From: Streptomyces canus
GTDB taxonomy: Bacteria > Actinomycetota > Actinomycetes > Streptomycetales > Streptomycetaceae
Direction: 5' to 3'
DNA length: 64,000 nucleotides
Assembly (NCBI RefSeq): GCF_001514145.1
Contig: NZ_KQ948665.1
Coordinates: 1-64,000 of the forward strand
The notes beneath the pieces are model-generated. The model made no database searches. It was not told the origin of the DNA and worked only from the letters and a program-made list of their open reading frames with translations. The position numbers and the translations under genes were made by a program. Of this stretch, positions 45,298 to 53,417 are shown piece after piece. Position 1 is the stretch's first letter; the number at the start of each line of letters is the position of its first letter.

Positions 45298-46950
45298 GTG
45301 ACGGACATCGTTCTCACGGGCGGCCGAGTGATGGGTCATGAGCACGCGGACACGATCGTCCTGCGCGAGGACCGCGTACTCGCGACGGGCTGCGCGCGGG
45401 ACCTGCTCACTGTGGCGGGCAAGGAAGCCCAAGTGGTACACACCGAGGGCCGGTTGGTCATGCCCGGCTTCCAGGACGCCCATGTGCATCCGATGGCGGC
45501 CGGAATGCTCGAGTCCTGGTGCGACCTGAGCGACGCCGTCGGCCTCGACGACGCGCTGATGCGGGTGGGTGCGTACGCCCGGCGGCACCCGGATCTCCCG
45601 TGGATCGTCGGGGGCGGCCTCACCTCGGCGTTCCTGCCCGATGGCACACCGGTGGCCGAACTGCTTGACACGGTCGTACCAGACCGGCCCGTCCATCTCC
45701 TGGGCTCGGACCTGCACGACGCGTGCGTGAACAGCGCGGCACTGACCAGCGCCGGCATCGGCGCGCATACGCCGGACCCGTTGTTCGGCGCCATAGGCAG
45801 GGACATCGGCGGCCGGCCGACGGGCCTGCTGCACGAGGCGGCGGCCGACCTGGTGGGGCGGCACGTCCCCCCGCCGGACCGAGTCACGCAGGAGAACGCA
45901 CTGCTCACGGCTCAGCGTCTGCTGCACCGGTACGGCATCACCGCATGGCAGGACGCACTGGTCGGCCCCTATCTCGGCCTGCCCGACCCGCTCCCCGCCT
46001 ACCTGGAGCTGGCCCGCCGGGGCGAGGTGACCGGCGCTGTGTCACTGGCATTGTGGTGGGACCCGTGTCGGGGACTCGAACAGATCGAGGAACTGCGTGA
46101 ACGACGTTCACTGGCCCGCGTCGTGGGGCTTCCCGCCGAGCATGTGAAGATCATGCAGGACGGCATCTGCGAGAACGGATGGGCGGCGCTGCTCTCGCCG
46201 TATCTCGACAGGTCCGTCACCCCGCCAGGCCGGCTGGACGCCACGGAGCTGCGCGAGGCCGTGACCGCGTTGGTCCGGTCGGGGTTCTCCGTGCACTTCC
46301 ACGCCGTGGGAGACAGGGCGGTGCGCGAATGCCTCGACGCCGTCGAGGCGGCGGGCCCCTCCTTGGGCCGGCGGCACCACATCGCCCACGTACAACTCGT
46401 CGACGACGCCGACCTGTCCAGGTTCGCCGAACTCGACGTGACGGCGAACGTGCAGCCGCTGTGGGCGGCGGAGATCCCGCACATGCGGAAGACCTACGAG
46501 CCGATGCTCGGCCCGCGCCGCGTGGACCGGCAGTACCCCTTCGCGGGTCTGACGCGGGCCGGTGCGCGGCTGGCGGCCGGCAGCGACTGGCCCGTCAGCA
46601 GCCCGAATCCGCTCTGGGGCGCCTACGTCGCGGCCACCCGGCTGCCGGCTCTGGCCAGCGCTCCTTGGATGGGACCGGACTACCGGCCGGCCCCGTTCAA
46701 CCCGCAGGAGCGGATCGGCGTGCCGGAGATCCTCCGGGCCTACACGGCCGGCTCGGGCCATCTGCACGGGCGTTCGGCCACCCTGGCGCCGGGCTCCCCT
46801 GCCGACGTCGTGGTCCTCGACGTCGATGTGCTGCGGGAGGGACCGGACGCCTTGTGCGAGGCACAGGTGGACCTCACGATCGCCGGCGGCCGACTCGTCC
46901 ACGACCGGCTGGCGGGACAGCAGCAGAACCCACCGGCGCGGGCCGCTTAA
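45298..46950 (+). CDS. Amidohydrolase, YtcJ / N-substituted formamide deformylase-like
   Basis: This 550-residue metal-dependent hydrolase belongs to amidohydrolase family 3. Visible motifs are VMPGFQDAHVHP (metal HxH), SVHFHAVGDRAVRECLDAV (metal His), HHIAHVQLVDDADL (metal His) and AAGSDWPVSSPNPL (catalytic Asp). NfdA, the best known relative, removes formyl groups from N-substituted formamides. This fits a neighbour of the TDO type, because N-formylkynurenine is such a formamide; that pathway link is inference. GTG at 45298 begins one base after the methyltransferase stop. The gene ends 115 bases before the next, a gap filled by a tiny ORF. Confidence 0.88.
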   Translation: MTDIVLTGGRVMGHEHADTIVLREDRVLATGCARDLLTVAGKEAQVVHTEGRLVMPGFQDAHVHPMAAGMLESWCDLSDAVGLDDALMRVGAYARRHPDLPWIVGGGLTSAFLPDGTPVAELLDTVVPDRPVHLLGSDLHDACVNSAALTSAGIGAHTPDPLFGAIGRDIGGRPTGLLHEAAADLVGRHVPPPDRVTQENALLTAQRLLHRYGITAWQDALVGPYLGLPDPLPAYLELARRGEVTGAVSLALWWDPCRGLEQIEELRERRSLARVVGLPAEHVKIMQDGICENGWAALLSPYLDRSVTPPGRLDATELREAVTALVRSGFSVHFHAVGDRAVRECLDAVEAAGPSLGRRHHIAHVQLVDDADLSRFAELDVTANVQPLWAAEIPHMRKTYEPMLGPRRVDRQYPFAGLTRAGARLAAGSDWPVSSPNPLWGAYVAATRLPALASAPWMGPDYRPAPFNPQERIGVPEILRAYTAGSGHLHGRSATLAPGSPADVVVLDVDVLREGPDALCEAQVDLTIAGGRLVHDRLAGQQQNPPARAA

Positions 46951-46988
46951 CGGCCGAACAGCAGGAAGAAATCGACCACTTGACGGTG

Positions 46989-47069
46989 ATGAGGTTCCGT
47001 CCCGCCGGGCGCCGCTTGCTCCGAGCGCTGCTCTGCGGGCCGTACATCTGGAGAGGAAAGCAGTCATGA
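46989..47069 (+). CDS. Tiny ORF coupled to the JmjC-like gene (candidate leader or small peptide)
   Basis: A 26-codon ORF starts at ATG 46989 (GTG at 46986 and TTG at 46980 are also in frame) and ends at TGA 47067-47069, which overlaps the ATG of the next gene as ATGA. The peptide is Arg-rich, begins MRFRPAGRRLLRALL and contains CGPYIW near its end. It restores the coupling pattern seen in the rest of the operon. It could be only a coupling leader; a role as precursor peptide is possible but unsupported. No strong ribosome site precedes it. Confidence 0.4.
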   Translation: MRFRPAGRRLLRALLCGPYIWRGKQS

Positions 47070-48223
47070 CGACGACCCAATTGTCCGTGCAGTCCCCCAC
47101 GACCGGCGCCAGCACCCGGGTCGAGGGGTGGAATTGCGGACTTGTTACCCCCGAAGTCGTCTGGAAGGGAGTGATCGGCGCTGTCCGCGCAGTCATGGCG
47201 GGCGACGACCAGCGCGAGCTGATCAAGATCACCGTGGGCGGTGACGTGCTCTCCGACCATGCCGTGATGCCGGCTCCGGACGGCAGCGAATCGCCGGACG
47301 CGTGGCTGACCCGGATGCAGCAGAAGTTCGGCGCGGAGACCCCGATTCTGCTCTACGCGCGCGAACTGGCCTCCCACGAGAGGAGTCTGTTCGACCTGCT
47401 GGTCTCCGCCTTCGGCCGCCCGGTTTTCGAGGAGCACGGGCTGGTCCGGGGAAACATAGACATCGAGGTGTTTCTGGGCGAGTACCGCGCCACCCCTGGC
47501 GGCATTCACCGCGAGCAGTGCGGCAACAGCCACTTCGTCCTCCAGGGACGCAAGTACATGCATTTCTGGCACGGCGAGGACTGGATACCCGAGACCGCCG
47601 GCTGGCGGGCGGCGGAGGGCGACAACGCCATCGACCCGGAGGAGTACCTGCCCTCCCTGCAGGTGCCTGAGGTGGTCGACCGCGGCACCTCGCTGATCGC
47701 TTCGGCCGGTGAGTTCTTCACCTGGGACCCGGGAACCTGGCATGTGGCCGAGACGGTCGGCCCGGCCTTCGCCGTCAACATCGCGCGCTACACCAGGTCG
47801 TTCGTTCCCGGGGAGGGGGCCTATCCCTTCGCTGCGGAGCCCGACGGCCGGGTGAGCATCGAATGGCTCGAGGGCTATCGAGACTTCCTCGGCGGCAAGG
47901 CCGACCTGGCTGCGGCGCTGGCCGCTGCCTCCGCCTACGGGCTTGCGGGGGCGGATCCGGAGCACAAGGAGACCACCGATCCGCGCCGGGTGGCGGTCTC
48001 CAGCCATGCGCGCCGTCTGTGGTACGAGTCGCGGGGCTCCGTGCGGGTGGCCGCCCACGGCAGGAGCAGTGTCTTTTCCGCCTCCGTACTGCCCTGGCTG
48101 GTCGATCTCGCCGACCTGCCGTACGAAGCCATCTGTGAAGTTCCCGCCGACCCGGACACCCGCGCTCTCGCCCGGTTCCTGGTGGAGAACAACTCCTTGC
48201 GAGCCGTCCAGGGCTTGGCGTAA
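47066..48223 (+). CDS. JmjC/cupin-like protein, probable 2-oxoglutarate- and iron-dependent oxygenase
   Basis: This 385-residue cytoplasmic protein has a double-stranded beta-helix core. The candidate iron site is His-x-Glu in GGIHREQCGNSHFVLQG and the distal His in WDPGTWHVAETVGPAFAVNIARYT; KYMHFW sits between. This order fits JmjC-type hydroxylases and RoxA/cupin_4 proteins. The C-terminal 130 residues look like a winged helix dimer/recognition domain (SSHARRLWYESRGSVRVAAHGRSSVFSASVLPWLVDLAD). It is the last gene of the operon. ATG at 47066 has GAGAGGAAAG about eight bases upstream. Hydroxylation of the assembled product or a precursor amino acid is inferred. Confidence 0.82.
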   Translation: MTTTQLSVQSPTTGASTRVEGWNCGLVTPEVVWKGVIGAVRAVMAGDDQRELIKITVGGDVLSDHAVMPAPDGSESPDAWLTRMQQKFGAETPILLYARELASHERSLFDLLVSAFGRPVFEEHGLVRGNIDIEVFLGEYRATPGGIHREQCGNSHFVLQGRKYMHFWHGEDWIPETAGWRAAEGDNAIDPEEYLPSLQVPEVVDRGTSLIASAGEFFTWDPGTWHVAETVGPAFAVNIARYTRSFVPGEGAYPFAAEPDGRVSIEWLEGYRDFLGGKADLAAALAAASAYGLAGADPEHKETTDPRRVAVSSHARRLWYESRGSVRVAAHGRSSVFSASVLPWLVDLADLPYEAICEVPADPDTRALARFLVENNSLRAVQGLA

Positions 48224-48250
48224 GGCCCGGCGGCCGGGGCGGGCCGGGCC
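48224..48250. terminator. Hairpin after the biosynthetic operon
   Basis: GGCCCGGC and GCCGGGCC form an 8-bp perfect stem immediately after the stop of the JmjC-like gene, with an 11-base loop. Probable terminator of the operon; no T tract. Confidence 0.55.
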
Positions 48251-48267
48251 GCGGTGCGGGAGTCGGG

Positions 48268-48297
48268 GAGAGTCCAGGGGACTTTGCGGGGACTCTC
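48268..48297. terminator. Second hairpin between operon and integrase gene
   Basis: GAGAGTCC and GGACTCTC pair perfectly around a 14-base loop, between two convergent genes. It could be a bidirectional terminator or an arm of an attachment site. Confidence 0.45.
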
Positions 48298-48364
48298 ACG
48301 TCTGTACCAGGGACGTTCCCGACAGCGCTGAAAGAAACGAATACGCTGGTCAGGGCCTATTTCC

Positions 48365-49807
48365 CTAGCACTCGATGATGTTCACCGCCAGCCCGCCCCG
48401 GGCCGTCTCCTTGTACTTCACGTTCATGCTGGCGCCGGATGCGATGAGTTCCTTGACCTGCGGATTCAAGGTAAGTTTCTTGATCCACTCGGAGGCTGGG
48501 GACTTCTCGGGGACAAACTGCGGTTGATCTTGCTCCAGCCATGCGTCCATCGCGGCCAGGCCGCGCCGACCGGCCCCGGGCATGAAGTGAGCGTAGTGGT
48601 CGAGCGTGATCTTTGGAGAAGAGTGCCCCAGCCATGTGGACAGGCTGACGATCGACTCGCCCGCCTCCAGCTGCACGCTGGCATAGGTGTGCCGAAGGAC
48701 GTGGAACATGTCCTCGCGCTGAGCCGCGTAGATGGGAGTCCGCCGGATCCGGCTGCCGTCCCGGCGGACCTTCTCGCCCACGGCCGTGATGAAACCGGCT
48801 GCTGCCAGGGCCGGCTTCCAGCTGCGGTCGTTCCATGTCCGGTAGTAGATGCGGTTGCCATGTGACGTCGTAAACACCAGCTGCACAGTGATGGGCTTCC
48901 GTTGCCGGGCCTCCAGGGCGTTGGTGGACGGCTCTGGGTTTCGCCACGGCAAGGTGCATGGGGTGGGCGGGAAGCGCCGGAAGTGGTCGCGTGCTCGGGC
49001 GGCGAGGTTGGGGGACAGCGGTATTTCGCGCGTCTTGCCGCCCTTTGGGAGGCAGAAGTACGGCCTCCCCTTGATGTCCCACCTGAGCTGGCGCCGGACG
49101 TGCACGACTTTCGCCTCGAAGTCGAAGTCGTCTTCGGCCAGACCAAAGGCTTCACCTTGGCGCAGACCGAGGCCGAGCCCGATATCGACCGCGAACTTGT
49201 AGCGGTCCTGAAGGTGGAGCCGGACAGCGTCCACGACCGTCCGCGTCCATGCCTTCGCCTTCTTCTCTGTACGCCGCGGAGGCTTGACGCTCTTGTGGAC
49301 CTTGATCGGGTTCCGCAGCAGCCGCTTGTCGTCGACGGCGCTGTTGAGGATGGATGAAAGGTGGCCCCAGATCACCTCGGCGGTCGAGCTCTCGACCCGG
49401 GCCAGCAACTCGGCAGCGAACGAGCGCAGAGCCGAGGCGTCAATCTCCCGGAGGGCGAAGTCGCCCAGGATCGGAATGATGTGGTTCCAGATGCGGCTGC
49501 GCATGGGATCCGCAGTCGACGGCTCGTCCGTCCGGCTCGGCCACCAGTGGTCGATGATGTAGTTGGTGAGGGAGATCTCGCCGTCGCGTGGGTCGACGAA
49601 CTCGCCCCGCCTGGTGTCGGTGTTCGCGGTGGCGAGCCACTGCTTGGCGTCCTCGCTGGTGTCGAAGGCGCGGTCCTGGACACCGGGAATCCCCTTAGCC
49701 ACGTTCGCAGACCAGGGAGGCAAAACCAACTCCGCTCCGGGACACCGAAACTTCGCATGAATCGGCTTCGTCGTACGCGGCGAGTAGATTTCTCCTTTGT
49801 AGCTCAT
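48365..49807 (-). CDS. int: Tyrosine site-specific integrase
   Basis: This 480-residue recombinase has an N-terminal arm-binding and SAM-like domain, then the catalytic domain with all core residues: Arg in GLGLRQGEAFGL (about residue 212), Lys in LPKGGKTREIPL, His-x-x-Arg in MFHVLRHTYAS (about 367), His in WLGHSSPKITLDH, and the nucleophile Tyr in LDHYAHFMPG (about 404). It resembles integrases of actinomycete integrative elements such as pSAM2-type. ATG at 49807 has AGAAGG upstream. The 5' end overlaps the preceding broken gene by about 113 bases in another frame. No excisionase or replication gene is next to it, so the element is a remnant or only partly shown here. Confidence 0.93.
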   Translation of the reverse strand: MSYKGEIYSPRTTKPIHAKFRCPGAELVLPPWSANVAKGIPGVQDRAFDTSEDAKQWLATANTDTRRGEFVDPRDGEISLTNYIIDHWWPSRTDEPSTADPMRSRIWNHIIPILGDFALREIDASALRSFAAELLARVESSTAEVIWGHLSSILNSAVDDKRLLRNPIKVHKSVKPPRRTEKKAKAWTRTVVDAVRLHLQDRYKFAVDIGLGLGLRQGEAFGLAEDDFDFEAKVVHVRRQLRWDIKGRPYFCLPKGGKTREIPLSPNLAARARDHFRRFPPTPCTLPWRNPEPSTNALEARQRKPITVQLVFTTSHGNRIYYRTWNDRSWKPALAAAGFITAVGEKVRRDGSRIRRTPIYAAQREDMFHVLRHTYASVQLEAGESIVSLSTWLGHSSPKITLDHYAHFMPGAGRRGLAAMDAWLEQDQPQFVPEKSPASEWIKKLTLNPQVKELIASGASMNVKYKETARGGLAVNIIEC

Positions 49808-51737
49808 GGTCTGCCAGCCTTCTCCAGGCGCTATCGCTGAAAGGGAGTGAAATGCTGTGATGCGCCTTTTCTAGCGAATTGCCGATATCGTCGCGCAATG
49901 TGATCAACAGTTCCGCCTTCGTGTCTGGCGGACCGTCGATTGAGAGGCTTGCCCGGCCATCCCAGAGCTCGGTCAGTTTCGGACGCGCTGGAGTGGCAAA
50001 CAGCCGGATACCTGCTCCCTCGGTGGTTTCACCTAGGCTCGTGTGAGGGTCGCAGATCGTAACCGAGAGTGAACCACTAACACCGGCTGCGCCCACCTCT
50101 GAGTTCAAAAGCGTAATGTCAACCTCGTGGGTGCCCACGGTGAGGTCCTCAAGGGCAAATATCAATTCATGCCCACCAGCTGGCCACTCAAGCACAATCG
50201 GGTGTCCACCATCGACGGTCACTGCGCACATTTCTGTGGCCCGATTGGATCGCACCGCGAGCAGGGCCGGCTCCCCGGCTAGCCACTCGACAGCACCTTC
50301 CCCGTCCCAGGAACCGGGTACGAGTCCGACCGGCCGAATCGATACATCTGTCACCACCGACAACTCGGCAGCCGCAAGCTTGGCAATTTCCGCTTCGTGG
50401 ATTACTTCGGGCATTGCTAACTCGAAGGCGTGTATTCCGTTAGCCAGTGCTGTCGCTTCGTTAATGTACGGCACTGCGGGCGGTTTACTGTCGAGTTGGC
50501 CGACCAAGAAATATTCGTGGCCTGGTCGCACGAATTTTCCCTTGACCTCTATAGCCAGCCCACCCAGGAGCTTTCGGAAAACCCACCACGGGCCCTGCGT
50601 GATGGAGCAATTCTCTGCGATCAGACTGTTCACGACCGACGAACCCCGCTCCAGTTGGATGATCGGGTTCTCGGGTCGAGGCCATGCGGACAAGGCCACT
50701 TCGCCCGGGTACAGCATTTTTCCGCTGGGAAGCGGTTTCCGACGGCCCTCAATTTTTGGTCGGAGAGTCCGAAGTTCCTGGCTAACTTGGTTCTGCCGAC
50801 CTTGCAGCGGTGTGAGATCAGGAAGGTCCAAGTAAGGGCGCCAGCCGCTGTCTTCCTGTCGTAGGAGAAGCTTCGGGTTGGCGGCAGCTGTGAGTGGCTG
50901 CGCTCGATTCACGGGCCCTGTACGCGAGTTGATGGGGAGAAAGCCCCTTGAACGTACCAAGTTGGCCGAGTGCTTGGCGCGGGTCAACCAGGTTCGTGAT
51001 TGACGCTCGTTGGTTAGGTCATCGACAAGGCGAGTGAGTGTCGATTGCACCAAGTACGGGGAGCTCTCGTCGTCACCTGAGAGCATTGCGGCGGCCACCT
51101 GCCCGAGGAGGCTCTGGTTGCTGCAGAAAATCTGGAAACGCTCACTATATCCACCCGTGCGCGAAGCCAGGCACGCGCCCAGAGCGTTGGGATCGCTAAG
51201 AAGATTTGCGGTCAACACCGCGCGCGATTCAAACAGAAGCTGCGCCAACTGCCGTTGAAGATCGGCCGGTATGATGGCGTGGGTGATTGGCCAGGCAATG
51301 ATGTTAAAGTTGGCCGCAAACCCTCCCTTCGGCTCGGCCCCGCCATAGTCGGCTGCGAATTGCTTGAACCACTGCTTTATGCGTTGGCGGTTAGTGGCCA
51401 AGCTCCAGCCAGGAGTGCTTTCCCAGCCCGGTGTCTGCTGGGCGAAGAGCGGCCAGTACTCATCGCCAACGTACCTATAGCCAATCTCTGCCGCATGTAC
51501 TACAAACGGCAACCATCAAGTGCGGGAGCGAGTATCAAGTCCCTGACTGACAGCCCCACGCACCGCCGCTAGAAGCAACTCGAAGTCGCTACTGCTGAGG
51601 TCATGCTCCAGTGCAAAGACAGGAGCCGCCGGGTGCAGCGCCTGACGGTGTTCGTGGAGGGTCCGGAAGTGGTCATGCAATCGCATGTGCAGATACTTGA
51701 GAATCGCTACCGAACCGTCACGTGCCGTCCCCCTCAC
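49695..51737 (-). pseudogene. Unknown large protein gene interrupted by an in-frame TGA
   Basis: An AT-richer gene reads in one frame from about 51737 to 49695 except for TGA at 51518-51516. Protein-like sequence runs on both sides: HDHFRTLHEHRQALHPAAPVFALEHDLSSSDFELLLAAV before, and WLPFVVHAAEIGYRYVGDEYW right after the stop. TGA is followed by TGG, so a Trp-Trp pair mutated at one base is the simplest explanation. The product would be about 680 residues; a C-terminal part looks Ig-like (LEDLTVGTHEVDITLLNSEVG). I do not recognise the family. Codon use is unlike the chromosomal genes, suggesting transfer. The start could be GTG 51737 or 51749. The 3' end overlaps the integrase gene. TTG at 51510-51512 could restart translation. 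Confidence 0.65.
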
Positions 51738-52028
51738 GCTTGGTGTCACCTCTCTCGGGTCTTGCTTTGCCGTAGAGACAGTGTCTGACAGAGCGCCGAC
51801 GCTTAGGGGAGCGTCGCGCAAGATCGACTCCTGAGGGTGGTACCTCACGGTCTTGTGTGCAGCATCACCGGCAGGCGTCTAATGTGACAGGCGTGTCTCC
51901 TGACAGAGAGTACGCTGGAGATGGCGGAGCGTCGTGCGCCAGGACCCGCCGGCGGCTTCTGTTGAATCTCGCAGAGCGTCCTGTGGCTGGGGTAGGAGAC
52001 CTCTGCACGTCGATTGCCTCCGTCGGCG

Positions 52029-52244
52029 TCACCTCCCAAGAGCAGCATGGACGACCTCAACGTCGACCACGACGACAATCTCCTTGCGCTCAGCGTGCCG
52101 GATCTCGTCGGAGACATCGACCAGGCGCACTGCGAGGCCGTCCAGCCCTGCGGCGGAAGGAGCGGCCAGGACTTCATCCAAGGGGGACTGCTCGGAAAGG
52201 AGCAGGTCGACGCGACGGTCTTGATACTGCAGTGCGTGGGGCAC
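52029..52244 (-). CDS. Small unknown ORF, acidic
   Basis: A 71-codon ORF with GTG start follows the next upstream ORF by 21 bases in the same frame, with the junction ATGTGAGTG. The protein (VDLLLSEQSPLDEVLAAP to VVVVDVEVVHAALGR) has plausible codon use and no recognised domain. GGGAGG lies at its 3' end. It may be a fragment of a larger degraded gene. The opposite strand is also open here, but its composition looks like antisense translation. Confidence 0.4.
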   Translation of the reverse strand: MPHALQYQDRRVDLLLSEQSPLDEVLAAPSAAGLDGLAVRLVDVSDEIRHAERKEIVVVVDVEVVHAALGR

Positions 52245-52265
52245 TCACATCTCGGTCAGGCGATG

Positions 52266-52502
52266 TCAGTTCCCTCTGGGGCACCAAAGCTCGTCAGAGT
52301 CGTGCTCGGCGATCACCTGGAACCTGTTGGCCACGGCGTGTGCGAGCGTCCTCTTCATCGAGCAACTGGAGCCGGTGAGTTTGAAGAGCATCGTGCCAGG
52401 CGTCAGCGTGATTCGATCCCCCTCGACTGGTTTTCCATCGGAGTCCACGACCCGTTGCCGGGCGCGCTGCTTTGGGGAGAATGAAGAGACGGCGCCGACC
52501 AC
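52266..52502 (-). CDS. Small unknown ORF in the mobile region
   Basis: A 78-codon ORF with GTG start (VVGAVSSFSPKQRARQRVV, then DSDGKPVEGDRITLTPGTMLFKLTG). Codon choice is protein-like but less GC-biased than the chromosomal genes. The family is not recognised. Together with the following ORF and the broken gene it may be part of a transferred multi-gene locus, now degraded. Confidence 0.4.
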   Translation of the reverse strand: MVGAVSSFSPKQRARQRVVDSDGKPVEGDRITLTPGTMLFKLTGSSCSMKRTLAHAVANRFQVIAEHDSDELWCPRGN

Positions 52503-52728
52503 CTGCTCGCATTGTTAGATGGTGACAACCCGGTCGCACGCAGGCAGTTGGGTCGTTGTCTGGGACTGGAGTGTCACCGGTGGCGACCGGGGGAGCGCAA
52601 GGGGAGCGCGGACGCCTTTAGACGGTGCAACACGGGGTACGAACAGCAGGACCGCGACAGGTGCTCTGATCTGGGAAAACGGGATCTGGTACGACCACGG
52701 GGCACAACCCGGCACGATCCCTATCGGT

Positions 52729-52745
52729 CTCGTAATGCGTAGGTC
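52729..52745 (+). other. Possible attachment-site core matching tRNA-Thr(CGT) 3' half
   Basis: CTCGTAATGCGTAGGTC reads as the anticodon loop, 3' anticodon stem and variable loop of an actinobacterial tRNA-Thr(CGT). The following GGGGGTT matches the start of a T arm, but the rest of the tRNA is missing on both sides. Many actinomycete integrases recombine in exactly this part of a tRNA. The match to tRNA is from memory, so the call is tentative. Confidence 0.35.
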
Positions 52746-52983
52746 GGGGGTTGTGTTTCCGTGACCATGTTGCGGGCTTGAGTCTCTGAGCTGGCTTTTG
52801 CGTATCCGGGAGGGGCGGGTCGGGCCAACGCAATGAGGTTCGGTGGACGACCGGTGGACAGGCGTGCGTGACACTCCATCAGCGGCCTGTCGTTGCCCCT
52901 GGATCCACGAGGCGAAAATGAGAGCGTCTTCGATGCCGCGGTGGGAAGCAGCGGGACTGTCTGGTCCTGACAACTTCAGTTTC

Positions 52984-53030
52984 GGAGGGGGGACCTCTCC
53001 GAGGGCAGGGATGGTGGGCACGGCTGGGAC
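52984..53030. repeat. Direct repeat, copy A, left of the zinc-ribbon gene
   Basis: About 47 bases starting GGAGGGGGGACCTCTC are nearly identical to 53418-53464 (about five substitutions and one indel). The two copies bracket the zinc-ribbon gene and could allow loss or exchange of that cassette by recombination. Confidence 0.75.
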
Positions 53031-53054
53031 GGGCGAGTCGGCCGGATGAGGCTT

Positions 53055-53417
53055 TCAGTGTCCGCGGGGGCGGCGGGAGATCTTCTGAGGGAGCTTTCCC
53101 GTCTTCCAGTAGCCGTCGAGAATCTTGAGCAGTCGCTCGGGGTCACGGAAGACCTCGGCGATCCGGTCGCCGTACTGCTCAAGGAGCGGGTCGCTTTCGA
53201 CCGTCTTGCGGCCGGCACCCGTGAAGGACGACGAGTAGGCGTGACAGTTGCCGCACCAGAGGTAGTTGATCCAGGAAGGCTCGCTCCGCCCGTACTTCGT
53301 GTGGTGGTAGAGGCGCATGGTCGTGTGGCCGCAGATGGGGCAGGTCCGTTCGTTCACGGGCAGGTGCAACTGAGCGCCGAGGGCCTCGAGGTGGTGCTGG
53401 TCGTAGGGCCGGGTCAT
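53055..53417 (-). CDS. Zinc-ribbon protein, candidate immunity protein for the RHS toxin
   Basis: This 120-residue soluble protein has a CPIC...CGNC zinc ribbon at Cys26, Cys29, Cys55 and Cys58, followed by a Lys/Arg-rich helical tail. It starts at ATG 53417, with AGAGAGG about ten bases upstream. It is the first gene downstream of the RHS gene on the same strand. The slot directly after a polymorphic-toxin gene is where immunity genes usually sit, so immunity is a reasonable guess; the zinc ribbon itself gives no proof, and a regulatory or nuclease-related role is possible. A direct repeat flanks it on both sides and a strong terminator separates it from the RHS gene. Confidence 0.8.
   Translation of the reverse strand: MTRPYDQHHLEALGAQLHLPVNERTCPICGHTTMRLYHHTKYGRSEPSWINYLWCGNCHAYSSSFTGAGRKTVESDPLLEQYGDRIAEVFRDPERLLKILDGYWKTGKLPQKISRRPRGH

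Larger units (their letters stand above)
52503..53054. other. Intergenic region with mobile-element traces
   Basis: These 552 bases hold no gene I can support. They contain a tRNA-like core (52729-52745), two copies of GATCTGG spaced 17 bases apart near 52670-52700, and the left copy of a 47-bp direct repeat (52984-53030). An open frame on the minus strand at 52515-53021 has a composition unlike a protein. Confidence 0.5.

Noticed and set aside
51876..52032. A 55-codon ORF overlapping the small acidic ORF by GTGA on the minus strand
   Set aside because: Although the overlap and GGGAGG look good, the peptide is Ser/Pro/Arg-rich with rare codons and no protein character.
52515..53021. A 168-codon open frame on the minus strand between the mobile region and the zinc-ribbon gene
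   Set aside because: Its first residues derive from the direct repeat, composition is Pro/Arg/Ser-rich and non-globular, and there is no good start.
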